Source: Albugo candida
Taxonomy: Eukaryota > Oomycota > Peronosporomycetes > Albuginales
DNA length: 64,000 bases
NCBI GenBank assembly: GCA_040437565.1
Contig: JBDOQK010000015.1
Location: 186,001 to 250,000 of the forward strand
Reading direction: 5' to 3'
The notes under the pieces were generated by a model. The model ran no database searches, was not told the origin of the DNA, and saw nothing but the letters and a program-made list of their open reading frames with translations. How positions within the stretch are numbered: position 1 is the stretch's first letter; each line of letters opens with the position of its first letter. A program made the translations under genes and the position numbers. Shown here one piece after another: positions 33,735 through 45,900 of this stretch.

Positions 33735-36010
33735 TTACATCGGATGGTGCCAAACTTCTTCGCATTGATACGCTTTCGGTGTCACTTGAATGACAACATG
33801 CAGAGGAATGTTGATTGTTGGACATTCAGATGGGTCTTTATTTGTGAGATATGCATACAACACCCGCAGGATAGCCTGATGAGCTACTATCAAAACCGGT
33901 TGATCCATTCGCATCAATTCTGTGATCACTGGTTCGAGTCGATGGATAACGTCTTGATATGATTCTCCTCGCGGATAGCGATAGTGCAATTTGTTATTTT
34001 TTCGTGCCAAATACTCTTCCGGCATCTCCTCAGCAACCTGCTCGTATGTCATTCCATCGCAAATACCTGCATCAATCTCATCCAATTGTTTCCATTTCAC
34101 CACAGCACGGCCACGAGCAGCAATTCGCTCTACTGTCATACCAGTGCGAAGCATTGTAGAGGTCCATACAGAAAGGTTCGTGTTGGGTGTGGGGTAATAA
34201 GTATTGATAAATCGATCCAGCTGCATAGCGTACTGCAGTCCTAAAGGGCTGAGCGGTGAATCCCCGCCAATTCGTTTCTGCGTATTGAACATGCTTTCTC
34301 CATGCCTCGTCAGCCAAATTGGACGTGGTCGAAGCTGTAAATTTGCCAGTAAGAACATAATTCGGGATTGTAAGTACCCATACACTTGATTGCAGAATAT
34401 TTGACGACCAACGTCAATCACTTTGATGAAAGGCACGTCCTCTTTATCCGCATTCATAGATTCATACGAATCTTGATAATGTGCGATTCGATGATAATAA
34501 TCTACGGCAGCTTCTTCAAGCGTTTGTGAAGCATAGTCTGCAGAGTTGAGTTTCATGTCATTAATTGTTGTCTTCAGTAACTCGACAGAATCGCAAACGG
34601 ACTCAATAAAAAGCATTTCGCATGTCGTTTTCTGTGCGACTTGATCCCTTAAAATGTTTCGACGTTCGACAGTCGCATTGGTTGCATCAAAAATGACACA
34701 GTGACACTCTTCGTGATTTAGTTCTGAGATGGCGTCTTCCAGGCAGCAATTTATAATTTCCAATCGTTTCTGATACATTTCTTCATTCTGTGGATCCCAA
34801 AATGCATGATTGATATTCGATCCCACAATTTTTCGACGATATTCGCCAGCATTAAACACTTTAGATTGATGACCCATCCAAGTCAGATGTCTCGCCAGAA
34901 TGTGGCCAATAAATGTTTTCCCACGCCCTGGCAAGCCGACCAAAAACAGCATCAGCTTACCAGCCGAGCGATTTCTTGTCTGCTTATCCGAATCCTGTGG
35001 AACCGCAATATATGACCGATGACCCCCTTTCTGCGCTCGACGATTATGCTCGTGTGTGACGAGATCACCACCAAAATGCTGTGTAGTAGCTGCTAATAAG
35101 ACGGAGCTAGAAATGACACTTTCGAGGTACCGAGAATAACGACGAGTAGTAGCCGGTGAGGTAATATCGCTATCATCATCTATTGCAGCCATAGCCGCAA
35201 GTGTCTGCTCACTTTTTGAACGCGTCATAGTTCCAGATCGTGAGCGGCCAGCGCTTGAGGCGGCTGTAACTACCGCTTGTGTTGGTGTGGATGTACCATT
35301 GGTTCCCACAAGAGTTTTCTCATCAATTGGTAGACCATATTCCGAGTCTTCATTCGTGTCTGTGGGCTGTGGTGCTGCAAGATTTATAGACGGCAGATCA
35401 TTAAGTGCGGTAGAGGTCGATTCCGTAGACTGTAAGTAATCATCTGGGGAGCTTGATAGTTCCGCGCGTACTTTAAAAAGTTCCTCTGTCGCTTGAGGGT
35501 TCATCGTTGGTAATTTGAGTCCATCTCGAAGTATCGTTTTAATTGGTGTCTGAAGCGCTGTGGACTCTCCCTGCGAAAACGCATTTTCCACACGTATGAA
35601 ATTATTCAAATTACCAAACTGATCCGGTGCGAATACAATTTCGGGATCGTATTTCCAAGCTCCATCCACGCAATATTTAAAGAAATGTATACCAGCGGGT
35701 AAAAAGAGCGTTATCTCGAATTTTGTAGTATTACAATGAAGCGGTATCTGTGAGCCCCAGCTACATGTGATGATATTAGAGACATTATCTTTATTATCAA
35801 AATTACATACTTATTGAAAGTACCAGTGATTCCAACCGATGATGCATCTGGCTGAGACCAGTGAAATTTGCAGGGATAAAGACCTTCTCCAGCACTTTGT
35901 ATGCTTAGAGAGGGTTCCATCTGGTCTGATACCAGTTTTTCCACTACTTCACCCCTTTTACTGTCAGCTTCATCCGATAGATTTTCAATGCAATCCCCGT
36001 TCATAATCAT
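33735..36010 (-). CDS. PFKFB: 6-phosphofructo-2-kinase/fructose-2,6-bisphosphatase with N-terminal CBM48-like module
   Basis: Exons 36010-35811 and 35760-33735; 2226 nt, 741 residues. Splicing restores an AMPK-beta-like glycogen/starch-binding module near residues 45-130 (FHWSQPDASSVGITGTFNNW; FLPAGIHFFKYCVDGAWKYD). A Ser/Thr-rich linker follows. The kinase has P-loop LFLVGLPGRGKTFIGH and FDATNATVERRN; the phosphatase has WLTRHGESMFNTQKRIGG and VLIVAHQAILRVLYAY with both catalytic His. The bifunctional enzyme sets fructose-2,6-bisphosphate levels and so glycolytic flux. Plant homologues also carry a starch-binding N terminus. Both halves look catalytically complete. Confidence 0.93.
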
Positions 36011-36344
36011 ACTAAAGCAAAAGCCAGCGCGTAATAAGCCCGAAATTAGAGAGAATCAAAGTACCGTAACCGGAGAAAGTATTCATCCTACATCTCATCG
36101 TATGCGTAAGGGATAGGGCTTCAATTTTCTATATTCAAATATAGAACAAAACGACCTGTCCTTGAAATAAATTCAGTTCATACCTGATCCAATGAGCATC
36201 TGCAATTATAGGAACTAGGGGATAGGCACCCACCTCCGTTTTGTGATTCATCCTTCTTACTAAAAGCTGACTATAATCAGACCCACTTTACGATAAGAAT
36301 TTACGTTCGCATCTGAGGCTGTTGTTTTCGATTTTCCTCTTAAG
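36011..36344. other. Divergent promoter region
   Basis: Spacer between PFKFB (minus) and the GH5 hydrolase (plus), presumed to hold both promoters. No open frame or structured RNA recognised. Confidence 0.6.
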
Positions 36345-38679
36345 ATGCAGTCACCGAGGAATCAGAACATGAATACGTTCAATGAACCGCCCTCTGAACG
36401 AGTTTGGAAGGATACCACTGCTGGTGAGACATACGGGTCTTATTTTGCTGATCAAAATGAACAGATGCGCCGATCCAACCGAACTACTTTTTCGGGGACC
36501 AATGGTGGAGCTCACCACGCTGATATCGCAGTCGGGCTACTGGATTCAGGGGAGAATGTGCTTCGTAAACCGCATTATACTGGGCGCAAACGTACTTGGC
36601 CGGGAGCTTTATTTTTGCTTCTTCTCATTTTCACATCGCTGGCATTGATCACGTACTATGGAATACAAACGCATTCCGAATCTAAAGAGCAAGAAGAACT
36701 TTCTCAGGAAATCATTGGAAGAGGACGAAGGAGAAAAAAGGCCCTTCCGCCAAAAGGTAAGAGTTTGTGCACAATGCAAAGGTTTTTATATGCTGATCGA
36801 TTGTATTAGTTTGTGTGGTACCAAATTATGTCACTTCGGGGACCAAAATATACGCGAAACATGGATCAGTCAAACATGAAGTCCATTTCACAGGTGTCAA
36901 TTGGAGTGGAATGGAAAACATAGAAGGTATACCGCACGGTCTTGCCTACAAACAAAGTGATGTGGTACGTGGCTTCAAGTCGTAAACGGTCGATTGCATC
37001 GTTTAACATTGAATGAGTAGGACACTATTGCGCAAAAATTGGCCAAGCATAAATTCAATGCTGTGCGACTCCCACTGAATGCGAAAATGATTATTGAAGA
37101 TTCACCTGTAGACACAAAAGACTTTTTGAATGTATATCAGAATCCGGATCTTGTTGTGGAAACTTATGTCGATATGATTAAGAAAGTTGTTCAAGCACTC
37201 GCAAAACAGCAGATTGTTGTTCTATTGGATATACACAAAATTGATCCTGAGTTCAAAGAGGACACTTCCGAGCATCTGTGGTACACGAAAGAATTTCCCA
37301 TCGAAGTTATGCTGAAAATGTATCAGAAATTAGCGTCCGAATTGTGCAATGAATTTTACTACAACATTGTCGGAATCGACATCAAAAATGAGCCGATTGG
37401 AGGATGCTGGCCTGCAAAAGCAGGATCCAAAGAATGCCCTCCGAATAGAGACTGGCCACGTGCAGTCGAAGCAATTGGTAATGCGATTCTAGAAGTCTGT
37501 CCAAACTGGCTTATTGTCGCTGAAGGTCTGTACGCTCAGAATATCAAGGCGACAATCAATGGAAAATCTGTTGTATACAGCGACTGGTATGGAGCCAGTG
37601 CTTCGAATGCTACTCTCAACCCAATCGTGCTAAGCATACCAAACAAGGTTGCATTCGCTGTACACTGGTACTCTCCGAGTGTGTACCCGACAAGTGTTTA
37701 TTTCCAGTCGCAGAAAACCGAGAAGGATGGAAGCATATCAGTGGTTGAATACCCTACGACACCTGCTGGAGATGCATTGTTGCACTCAGGCATGAAGACG
37801 ATCATGGATAAAGCATTTGGCCAATTGCTTGATTTAGCAGAAGCGCCCGTCTTCTACGGTGAGTTTGGTGGTATTTATGGCAAGGCCGAATTACTTCCTG
37901 GGAAAACAAGTACCAGAGCAATCGAATATATGATGGAGTACGGGTCAGCAAGAGGTATGGTCGGAGGTTTTATCTGGTCTTTGAATCCCGATGGGCATTA
38001 TGCATTCAATGACAAATATGAGACGGATGATCCATTCCAGTACGGTCTTTANNNNNNNNNNNNNNNNNNNNNNNNNNNNNNNNNNNNNNNNNNNNNNNNN
38101 NNNNNNNNNNNNNNNNNNNNNNNNNNNNNNNNNNNNNNNNNNNNNNNNNNNGGTGGTATTTATGGCAAGGCCGAATTACTTCCTGGGAAAACAAGTACCA
38201 GAGCAATCGAATATATGATGGAGTACGGGTCAGCAAGAGGTATGGTCGGAGGTTTTATCTGGTCTTTGAATCCCGATGGGCATTATGCATTCAATGACAA
38301 ATATGAGACGGATGATCCATTCCAGTACGGTCTTTATGCCGATAAAACCTACCAGGATTTCCATGACGATTATTCTGTAGCCCTCCAACAGTTAGAAGGG
38401 AATGGAGTCATCCCCTGTTTTACAAGGGATGGATCCATCAGTAAGTCAGCAAAGAGCAATGGTACGACAACTGCGGTCACAAGTTCTGATGATGAGACAC
38501 CACCGGCTGTAGCCACAGCGTTACCAGCGGAAGGCGTGCCAGCAACGTCCACAGCATTACCAGTCGGAGGCGTACCAGCAACGTCCACCGTGCTACCAGC
38601 AGCTCCATTAGCAGCCCAACCACGAGCTGCAGCCCCTGTGACCCCTGCAGCCCGTGCAGCACCTTTACCAGCTGTATAA
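36345..38679 (+). CDS. Membrane-anchored glycoside hydrolase family 5 (exo-1,3-beta-glucanase-like)
   Basis: Exons 36345-36756, 36810-36964, 37021-38679; about 646 residues after collapsing the gap duplication. A cytosolic tail is followed by one membrane segment (GALFLLLLIFTSLALITYYG, about residues 85-105) and no signal peptide, giving a type II protein with the enzyme outside. GH5 landmarks: VNWSGMEN, KHKFNAVRLPLN, VVLLDIHK, acid/base Glu in IVGIDIKNEPIGG, VHWYSPSVYP, and nucleophile Glu in FYGEFGGIYG. The C terminus is Ala/Pro/Thr-rich with a 12-residue repeat (ALPAEGVPATST, ALPVGGVPATST). Oomycete walls are beta-glucan rich, so a role in wall remodelling is likely but inferred. Confidence 0.88.
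37867..38336. repeat. 185-bp artefactual duplication around an assembly gap
   Basis: Bases 37867-38051 recur at 38152-38336 with 100 N between (38052-38151). The overlap plus gap is 285 nt, a multiple of three, so the GH5 frame misleadingly stays open through it. Confidence 0.93.
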
Positions 38680-38778
38680 GGTTTCGGCCACACAGACGGT
38701 GTCATGAAGAAGAAATACAGCCTGTGTAGTGCACTACACATTTTGTAAATAAATTGAATTTTTTAAACCTCAATTTTT

Positions 38779-39571
38779 CTATGCGATTGTTTTCAGACGC
38801 TTGGCACTTCCCATTTCGTACGCTTTACAAGCCATTTCAATCTCATGATTCTTTTGCAACAACTGTTCGTATTTGCGTCGATACGAAGTCAGCTTCTTGC
38901 TATTCAGGAGCTGAAACTGCTTCCTTTCTTGATTTAATTGGTCCAAAGCTGCTTTACGGTTTGTATGCTCATTGGTGTATCTACAACACGATCATTAGCA
39001 CCATAAAGAGAACACACTTTACAAAACGCAAAAACGTAACTCTTTTTGTAGCTGCTCCAACACTGCAACCTTGCATTTCCATACATTTGAGACGTATTTC
39101 TGCTCCAATTCTAAATTCAAAACTCTAAAGGAAACCGCGTCGTTATTACTGATAAAATGTGACGAATATCACCCACTCATTGTGTCGATGCTCAATGAGT
39201 ATTTTCATTTGATCATTCGCCTGCTTCCAGGCCTTGGCACTACCGGCATTTTTCCTGCTTGGTTCATAGATAGAGTGCTGATTGTATCGATTCATATCTA
39301 TCGCATTCAGCGCAACTTGAGCTTGCACTCGTTTCCATTCTTTTAACAATCTCGCTCGATTTTGGAACGTCGGAGTGTAATCCGGCAAAAATGCGATGTA
39401 TTCATTTAAGTTTGGAGTGAATGTGTTCATTTCTTTCTCTATTTGGCGCTGTGCCTTAATACGAGCTTCCGCATCGTTCCATTCCGTGTCGATATACCCA
39501 AGAGCGTCAATCAAAGACTTATTTTGGAGAAGCAGCGGGCATGTTGTTGGGCTTTTAAGCACTTTGGCCAT
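38779..39571 (-). CDS. BCAS2: BCAS2 / SPF27 pre-mRNA splicing factor
   Basis: Exons 39571-39177, 39124-39041, 38980-38779; 681 nt, 226 residues, the usual length of BCAS2. It is a core subunit of the Prp19 (NineTeen) complex that activates the spliceosome. Landmarks: LIDALGYIDTEWNDAEARIK, FLPDYTPTFQ, LNAIDMNRY, then RHNE spliced to VLNLELEQKYVSNVWKCKV and a C-terminal coiled coil (QLNQERKQFQLLNSKKLTSY). Introns are 52 and 60 nt, GT-AG. The start ATG lies 18 bp from an assembly gap, but the flanks overlap there, so the promoter sequence is present. Confidence 0.88.
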
Positions 39572-39589
39572 TTTAAGCGATATACGGAT

Positions 39590-39689
39590 NNNNNNNNNNN
39601 NNNNNNNNNNNNNNNNNNNNNNNNNNNNNNNNNNNNNNNNNNNNNNNNNNNNNNNNNNNNNNNNNNNNNNNNNNNNNNNNNNNNNNNNN
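39590..39689. other. Assembly gap (100 N) with 20-bp overlapping flanks
   Basis: Bases 39570-39589 are repeated at 39690-39709, so the contigs overlap and no sequence is likely missing. It lies just upstream of the BCAS2 start. Confidence 0.95.
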
Positions 39690-40006
39690 ATTTTAAGCGA
39701 TATACGGATATCAACCAATCGCCGCAAAATGCTGATTTGGGCCTTCCACGAGCCTAAATTATCGACGCAAGCGCGTTTTAGTGGGACAAAATAGGTGATA
39801 ATACCTGCATTCTGATGTATTAGTGGGCGTGAATCTTTAGCGCTATTGTATACATTTATGGCTTGAGTATGACATTACAGTAAAAAATGAGATTTCCAGT
39901 CCAATCACATTACTGGCGACAGTTGAGTGAGGTGACGGATCGAGTGTGCGACACCTCACGACATAAAGGTTTGCATATTTCTCATTCATTCCTAGTTTTG
40001 TTTCGA

Positions 40007-40447
40007 ATGGCGCATCTTTTAAAAATCGCAAAACCGGTGCTCGGCCGAAAGCCTTATTGTATTATCAAGTATGCTCATGTGGAACACTTAGGAAGTTCCA
40101 CCCTGCTTTCCACTCAACGTTTTGTATCGATTTTGCTGCCCGGGAGGACACAGGCTCTTGATACTAACAATTTAGCTCGTACTTTTGCAAATAAAGCAAA
40201 GGGTGAAGGGTATCAAGGAACGAACAAGTCAAAGGAGGAGCTTGAAATGGATGAAAGTCGACAATACTCTGCAAGTAATGCTCAGGTCGACAAAAAGGGC
40301 GCTGATTCCTACCCGGAGAAACTCAAATCATCGCACAAAGTGTCAGCAAATGAGGAAAATAATACAGACACCGAATCATCTGATACAGGAAAATCGAGAA
40401 CCGCCAAAAGCAAAGAGAAAGAATCCTCGCTACCAACTTATAGCTAA
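40007..40447 (+). CDS. Small hypothetical protein, possibly mitochondrial
   Basis: Not recognised. The frame is open from 39887, but the ATG at 40007 gives a more natural protein of 146 residues. Its first 55 residues (MAHLLKIAKPVLGRKPYCII...) are basic and hydrophobic without acids, like a mitochondrial presequence. The rest is highly charged and low complexity (Lys/Glu/Ser/Asn; DKKGADSYPEKLKSSHKVSA), likely disordered. No known domain. It diverges from BCAS2. Confidence 0.5.
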   Translation: MAHLLKIAKPVLGRKPYCIIKYAHVEHLGSSTLLSTQRFVSILLPGRTQALDTNNLARTFANKAKGEGYQGTNKSKEELEMDESRQYSASNAQVDKKGADSYPEKLKSSHKVSANEENNTDTESSDTGKSRTAKSKEKESSLPTYS

Positions 40448-40784
40448 TTACCGATATTTAGCCTCAAGATTCTTACTTGTCCTAAAATTTTAATTGAAAG
40501 CGTAGTTGTACCCCGGTTACTATAGTGAGGCCTCTATCTCTTGCATTCTTTTTGTGTGTCTTCAAAAGAGCTGAGGGGTTCAAGGTAATTTTACGAGACT
40601 TGCTGTCGACTCTAAAACAAACAAGATTTCCTTATTTTAGCTTCAAGTTGTGAATGAATACCACGATTACGAAAAGCTAAAAAAGTCTTCGCGTGTCATA
40701 CCTTTGCGAACGTCACTATGATATTATACTATATTATAAAGGTTCAGCGATTCCAAGGTGGTTGGCCAACCATTCCACATCCGC
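40448..40784. other. Intergenic region upstream of TFIIIC subunit
   Basis: AT-rich spacer with a TATATTATAAAG-like stretch near 40730-40741 that might be a promoter element. Nothing else supported. Confidence 0.5.
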
Positions 40785-42623
40785 ATGGATTCCTCTGAGG
40801 TTACTTTGAAACTCCGCGATGGGAAGAATCCTACTCCCCAAATGGTTGCATTAGAGCTACCTCTGTACGTACAGCAATTAGATCGCGTCCAAGAACTCTT
40901 TGGAGGTGTAGAAACAATGCAGAAAAAGCATCAATCTAAATCGCGTTTTTTGCCCATTAAACTCCGGCCATCCGAGGCTTCCTGTAAACCACTACATGCA
41001 GACTTGAGTACAACGCAGTCCATTGTATTGCGCATTAGACGGAAAAAAAATCGATCAGAACCGTCCAATGTGAATGTAGAGGTCGTAGGAATCATGCACG
41101 ACAAATATATGTGTCAGGGAATGGCCGATTTCCAGTATCTGACAGCAAAGCGATTCGTTCCTGCTCCACCGTCGAAAATACCCGATGATGAATTGAAAGA
41201 TAGAAGCAAACGTTACGAGCACCGTCTTGACGAAAGGAAGCGACAGTTGAGCCCATATTTGAACGTTAAACAACAAAAAGACTTGGAGCTGCTTCCTGAA
41301 GTATTCTCTAGAATCGATGTACCGCTCAAATATCAATTCAAACAGCGTCCAGGATACAAAAGTGCCGATTGCGAGAAAAAGAAGTTTTCGGGTGCAATAG
41401 ACTTTCTCGACTTTCATGACAAGGCAGACGTTCCCATGCCACCAGATCCAACCGAAAAACTTGAAATCAGAATTCGTACGGTTGGTGAAATAGAGTCTGA
41501 GATTGTCAGCGATGTTCTCGACAATATACAGCGTAAGTTGGTGAAAAAACCGATCTGGCTTCGTTCTACCATGCTCGACGGTTTTGGTCCCTTAGAGTGC
41601 CGTGTAGCCCGTCATATTCTTTGTCGGCTCTGTTATGTTTTTCTCGACGGACCATGGCGATGGTCTTGGATCAAGAAAGGTTATGATCCCCGTCGTACAC
41701 AAGAAGGTGCGCGTTACCAGGTGGTCGAAATGAGAAGTGCCCAGCAATTACTACAGGGCAAAGTGAATCGTCATGGTAAAGTTCGTGGACGGAACAGGGC
41801 AAAAGTCCATAGAGGAAACGCTAGAGAACCACTGGAAATGGAAGAAGATACTGAGCCTTCGAAGAGAATGAGAGCGAGACTGAAAAAAGTTATCAAATAC
41901 TCTGATGAAAGCACGGCAGCAAGCGCCCATCCGCGACGAAAGGATCAGAATTCAGTCGTCAAATTGGACCACATTGCGATTGGCGCAACTTCCTCAACTG
42001 AAAATAGTGAAGCAAAAGAGCCTCGGGCTGGAGACTTGCTATATAAAGAAGATGCTTCTGGCCTTCCAGCACAAACAATCTTTGGTATCCCGATCCGAGT
42101 AGGGAACCTATGCTTTCAGGTGAGCGAGGTTGACGATCCAGAGATCAAGGCGTGGATCGACAAATTTGATGTGCTACAAGAAAAACCGAATATCACTCAC
42201 GGATGGTATTCACCTCACATGTTTACAGCACTCCGGGAAATGATCCGATTTCGCGTTGCTTGTATGGTACAACGTCCCCGAGAAGAACTTGAATCTATGA
42301 GAAAAAGCATTGGACAATTACAAAGCGACGCTTTGGAGAATTATGAAAAAGCACTCAAGTCTGGCGGAAAGTTACATCAAACTGAGAGTTTGCGGCAAAA
42401 TATTGGAGATATAGAAAGTATCGATGATATGGACATCGATAAAGTTGGAGGGGAGGGCGAAGAGGAGGAGGAGGAGGAGGAGGAGGAGGAAGAAGAAGAG
42501 GAAGACGCACCAATTATACTTGATGGCGATGAAAATTATGATATGGACCTCGATAACGGAGATATTAGCGATAATAATGTGGAGAGTGTGAATAATGTTG
42601 AAGGAGTAGAATACACTTTTTGA
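40785..42623 (+). CDS. GTF3C5: TFIIIC subunit 5 (tau95 / GTF3C5-like)
   Basis: Single exon, 612 residues from the ATG at 40785; nine upstream codons stay open but start with GTG. TFIIIC binds the A and B boxes of tRNA genes to recruit TFIIIB for RNA polymerase III. Landmarks: KLRPSEASCKPLHADLSTTQ, VLRIRRKKN, VVGIMHDKYMCQGMADFQYL, IWLRSTMLDGFGPLECRVAR, and FLDGPWRWSWIKKGYDPRRT, all typical of the tau95 core. The C terminus ends in an uninterrupted Glu run encoded by a GAG/GAA microsatellite (about 42455-42505) followed by an Asp-rich tail, as in other members. Confidence 0.85.
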   Translation: MDSSEVTLKLRDGKNPTPQMVALELPLYVQQLDRVQELFGGVETMQKKHQSKSRFLPIKLRPSEASCKPLHADLSTTQSIVLRIRRKKNRSEPSNVNVEVVGIMHDKYMCQGMADFQYLTAKRFVPAPPSKIPDDELKDRSKRYEHRLDERKRQLSPYLNVKQQKDLELLPEVFSRIDVPLKYQFKQRPGYKSADCEKKKFSGAIDFLDFHDKADVPMPPDPTEKLEIRIRTVGEIESEIVSDVLDNIQRKLVKKPIWLRSTMLDGFGPLECRVARHILCRLCYVFLDGPWRWSWIKKGYDPRRTQEGARYQVVEMRSAQQLLQGKVNRHGKVRGRNRAKVHRGNAREPLEMEEDTEPSKRMRARLKKVIKYSDESTAASAHPRRKDQNSVVKLDHIAIGATSSTENSEAKEPRAGDLLYKEDASGLPAQTIFGIPIRVGNLCFQVSEVDDPEIKAWIDKFDVLQEKPNITHGWYSPHMFTALREMIRFRVACMVQRPREELESMRKSIGQLQSDALENYEKALKSGGKLHQTESLRQNIGDIESIDDMDIDKVGGEGEEEEEEEEEEEEEEEDAPIILDGDENYDMDLDNGDISDNNVESVNNVEGVEYTF

Positions 42624-42955
42624 GCGTTAGATTACGTACTCAAGTAACGACAGAGGTAATGGGTGCAACACCGTGCTAAACGACATGAACATACGGAATA
42701 AAGTCGTTTTGTTTTGTATCTGTTTGATTAAGTGAATGATTGTTGCGCTATCTGACGCGCAAATTACACGAAAAAAGAGGAGCATGTTATTTATAAATGA
42801 TAACCCTGCGATCGTCGCGTAACTCAGGGTTTGGGGGAGAAGGCATCAACCCTGACTATATCACGACAGATTAGGGTATAAATATACCGTTGAAATCATA
42901 GACAATTGCAATTACGCACTCTTTATGTTTTGACGTAAAAAAGTAATCACACGAA
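42624..42955. other. Intergenic region with competing hairpins
   Basis: AACCCTG at 42802-42808 can pair with CAGGGTT at 42825-42831. That same segment, extended by one base (TCAGGGTT, 42824-42831), can instead pair with AACCCTGA at 42848-42855. The two hairpins are mutually exclusive. They lie about 100-155 bp before the PI4-kinase start, perhaps in its 5' UTR. No known RNA family recognised. Confidence 0.4.
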
Positions 42956-45900
42956 ATGGAAGACGGCAGCAGCTCGAGCGCAACTTTTTTGAGACTCACC
43001 GAAACAGAGGGAATAAAGACTGATCATGAGCCAATCGAATTACGAAATGCAGAAACAGAAACAGAAGTAACAGAGATTTCAGAGAGGCAAGCGAGTCACA
43101 AAATCAGCAAATTTGCAGGACTCCCACTCAACACAATCGAAACCAATGGGCACAATCTAGATATCATACTCGAAAACAGTCAGAGTACCATACATACGGA
43201 TGACATTATCATGAGAGGATATCTGCGAAAGAGATATCGAAATAATTATTACATGGGCTCCTATCGGTTTTGCGTTTTGAGGGGAGTCTGTTTACGTTGG
43301 TTCATTTCTGAGGAAGACGCGACTACTGGAACTCGATGGCGAGGAGAAGAGTACGTAAAAGCAATAGAGCGATGGTCTGGATTCGGATCCATCCGCACCT
43401 ATCCTCACGCTTTTGCCATACACACAGAGAGTGGGAGAGTACTTTTATGCTCTGCATCGACTTTGAAAGAAAAGAAGAATTGGGTGGACGCCATTGAAAC
43501 CGCACTTAAGGCGTCCGGGTCGCGACATACATCAGCAACTTTTGGCATGCTGGAAGGGAACCCCGATGGAAGACGAATCGTGCCGGAAGATATTATACGT
43601 AATCATCAGAGATTGGGTTATGGTAACACCTTCTTGGGCAATGCCGACCAACCGATTCCTTCATCGGCAGATACGTCCAGTTTGGGCTTATCCACCGCAA
43701 ACAGTGCACAGACACAAGCTCCTCGAGAATGTTATCAATGCAAACATCACTTCAAGAAGTTTGTATCACGACGTATCGTATGCAGTTCGTGTAATTGGAC
43801 GTTTTGCAGACGCCACTGCCGTCAGTTTATCAGTCTTTATCACATTGAAAGTAACAACTCTTTCTTACGTCGTTGTTGTAATGGCTGTGTGATCCGACAA
43901 GATTTTTTAAAATATTTGGACTCTTTTATCAAATTTTTAAACGCGTTGGTACAAAAACGGCAAACTGTTAAAATGCTTATTGAAAGCAAGCTGTCTGAGG
44001 CAATAAGAGGAGATGGAACACCGAATCAGTTTCAATCCGAGTCGTACCCCTCCGTAGTGGAACGATTACGTACGGATCCAATGAGTCTCATCCGAACTAT
44101 TAAGATATTGTATCGGAGTCGTCGTGATCCGTGTTTATTTCGAATCGCCTGTGAACGACTTCCGTTTTATATTGAAAATAGTATTGATCGTGTGGAAACC
44201 TTATGGTATCAAATATTACATCTGGTTCAGTGCTTGGAAGACGACATTGACGTCTCTTTTATCCAAATTTTCTATCTTAAGCGATACATACGAGCTGTTT
44301 GCAGAAGGTCTCCGCGTATCGCATTACAAACAATTTGGAACACTCAAGCATCACTCAATGATATCACCTCACATAACTCCAACTTGTTACTAGAAGTACT
44401 CGCGTTTACTTTTCCTCCCACCAGATTGAGGCTCACCTCAGACAATGACATCGAATGTCCAGACTTGTGGTCCGATATGATTTTAATGGACAGTCCTGAT
44501 CATCAGAGATGTGCGATCATCGCGAGGTTGATGCATGTCAGTCGATATGTGGAGGGAATAATCCAGGAAGACGGAGAAGAGGCCTGGGTCGATCGCTGGC
44601 TCAATGCGAATTCTCCTCAAGAATTTCAAAAAAGTGCCAAAGAACTCCATGAAACAGGGATATCGCTATGTGAGCAGCAAACGAGCATCACGTACGAGTC
44701 GTTGGATGTTCCAAGTCTGCAGAAAGATGCTGAGAAAATCAATGCCGGCTCACTAGTGTTTGAAGACTTGGTCATGAAACAGGTACAATTTGTCAAGTCT
44801 TTGGCCGCAATTAGCGATGGATTGCGTGGTGTGTACCCGGAGAAACGTCGATCTGTTGTGTTGGAAGAAGAATTGATCCGACTGAATGAGCAATTGCATG
44901 ACACTTTATACCCATTGAGCAGTGCATCCGACGAGCTCTACAGAGTACTTCGAGTTCCTCCGACTGAAGGAAAGGTCTTTATGACAAAAGAACGAGCGCC
45001 TACAATGCTCTTGGTGGAGACAGTACCGCTACATGCAAGAGATGAAGCTGTTTATGGTGATGATGACCGCATTTTACGTCCATTTCTCAGCTCGTCACGG
45101 CTAAGTTGTACGATTTTGGATTTTGAAATGGATGAGAAAAAGTATGTGCCAGAAGCACCAACGTCACTGCATTTGGATGAATTGGATGATGAAGCGAGTC
45201 AATTCACGGATTCTCAGTGTTCTGTGAAGACAGCGCCGTGGTTGACTCCTTGTGCACGCAGTACATCCGCACGAGCTCAAAGAAGCACGGAAATGTGGAG
45301 AGAGTTCTCAACCGATGTGGAGGACGATGGTCCCGAGTATAGTCAGACTATGATAAACACACACCCAGCACGTTCCAGCGTACATCACGACAGCAGTCAT
45401 TTTCGGGAAGCAGAAGGAGATACGGGCTCTTTTCGTCGTAAAAGTCATCACGACGTTGGTGAGAGTCTGGTGTATAACTGCAACGTCTACGGCGAGAGTT
45501 GGAAGGACAAGCAGGAACGTATACGCAGGAATTCACCCGTGGGTAACTTACCTGGCTGGAAGCTGTTCACTATCATCGTGAAAACCAATGATGATCTGAG
45601 GCAGGAAATGTTCACCATGCAGATCATACAAAAGTTTCAAAGTGTTTTTCAACGCGAGAATCTGCCTTTATGGCTTCGAACGTATCGTATCGTTGCAACT
45701 GGAGCGAATATCGGTCTATTGGAAACGATCACGGATGCATGCTCGTTGGATCATTTGAAAAAGAGCTTTGGAAATGGAGAGAAAACACTTTACGAGTACT
45801 TTCAGGCAGCTTATGGAGACACCCGATCGATGACTGTGTCGAAATACGTCGCCGAGGTTGGGCTCGAAGAAGCGCGGAATAATTTCATCAACAGTATGGC

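Noticed and set aside
41055-41417. Minus-strand 120-codon ORF within the TFIIIC gene
   Set aside because: Antisense shadow of a conserved coding region; no start context or family.
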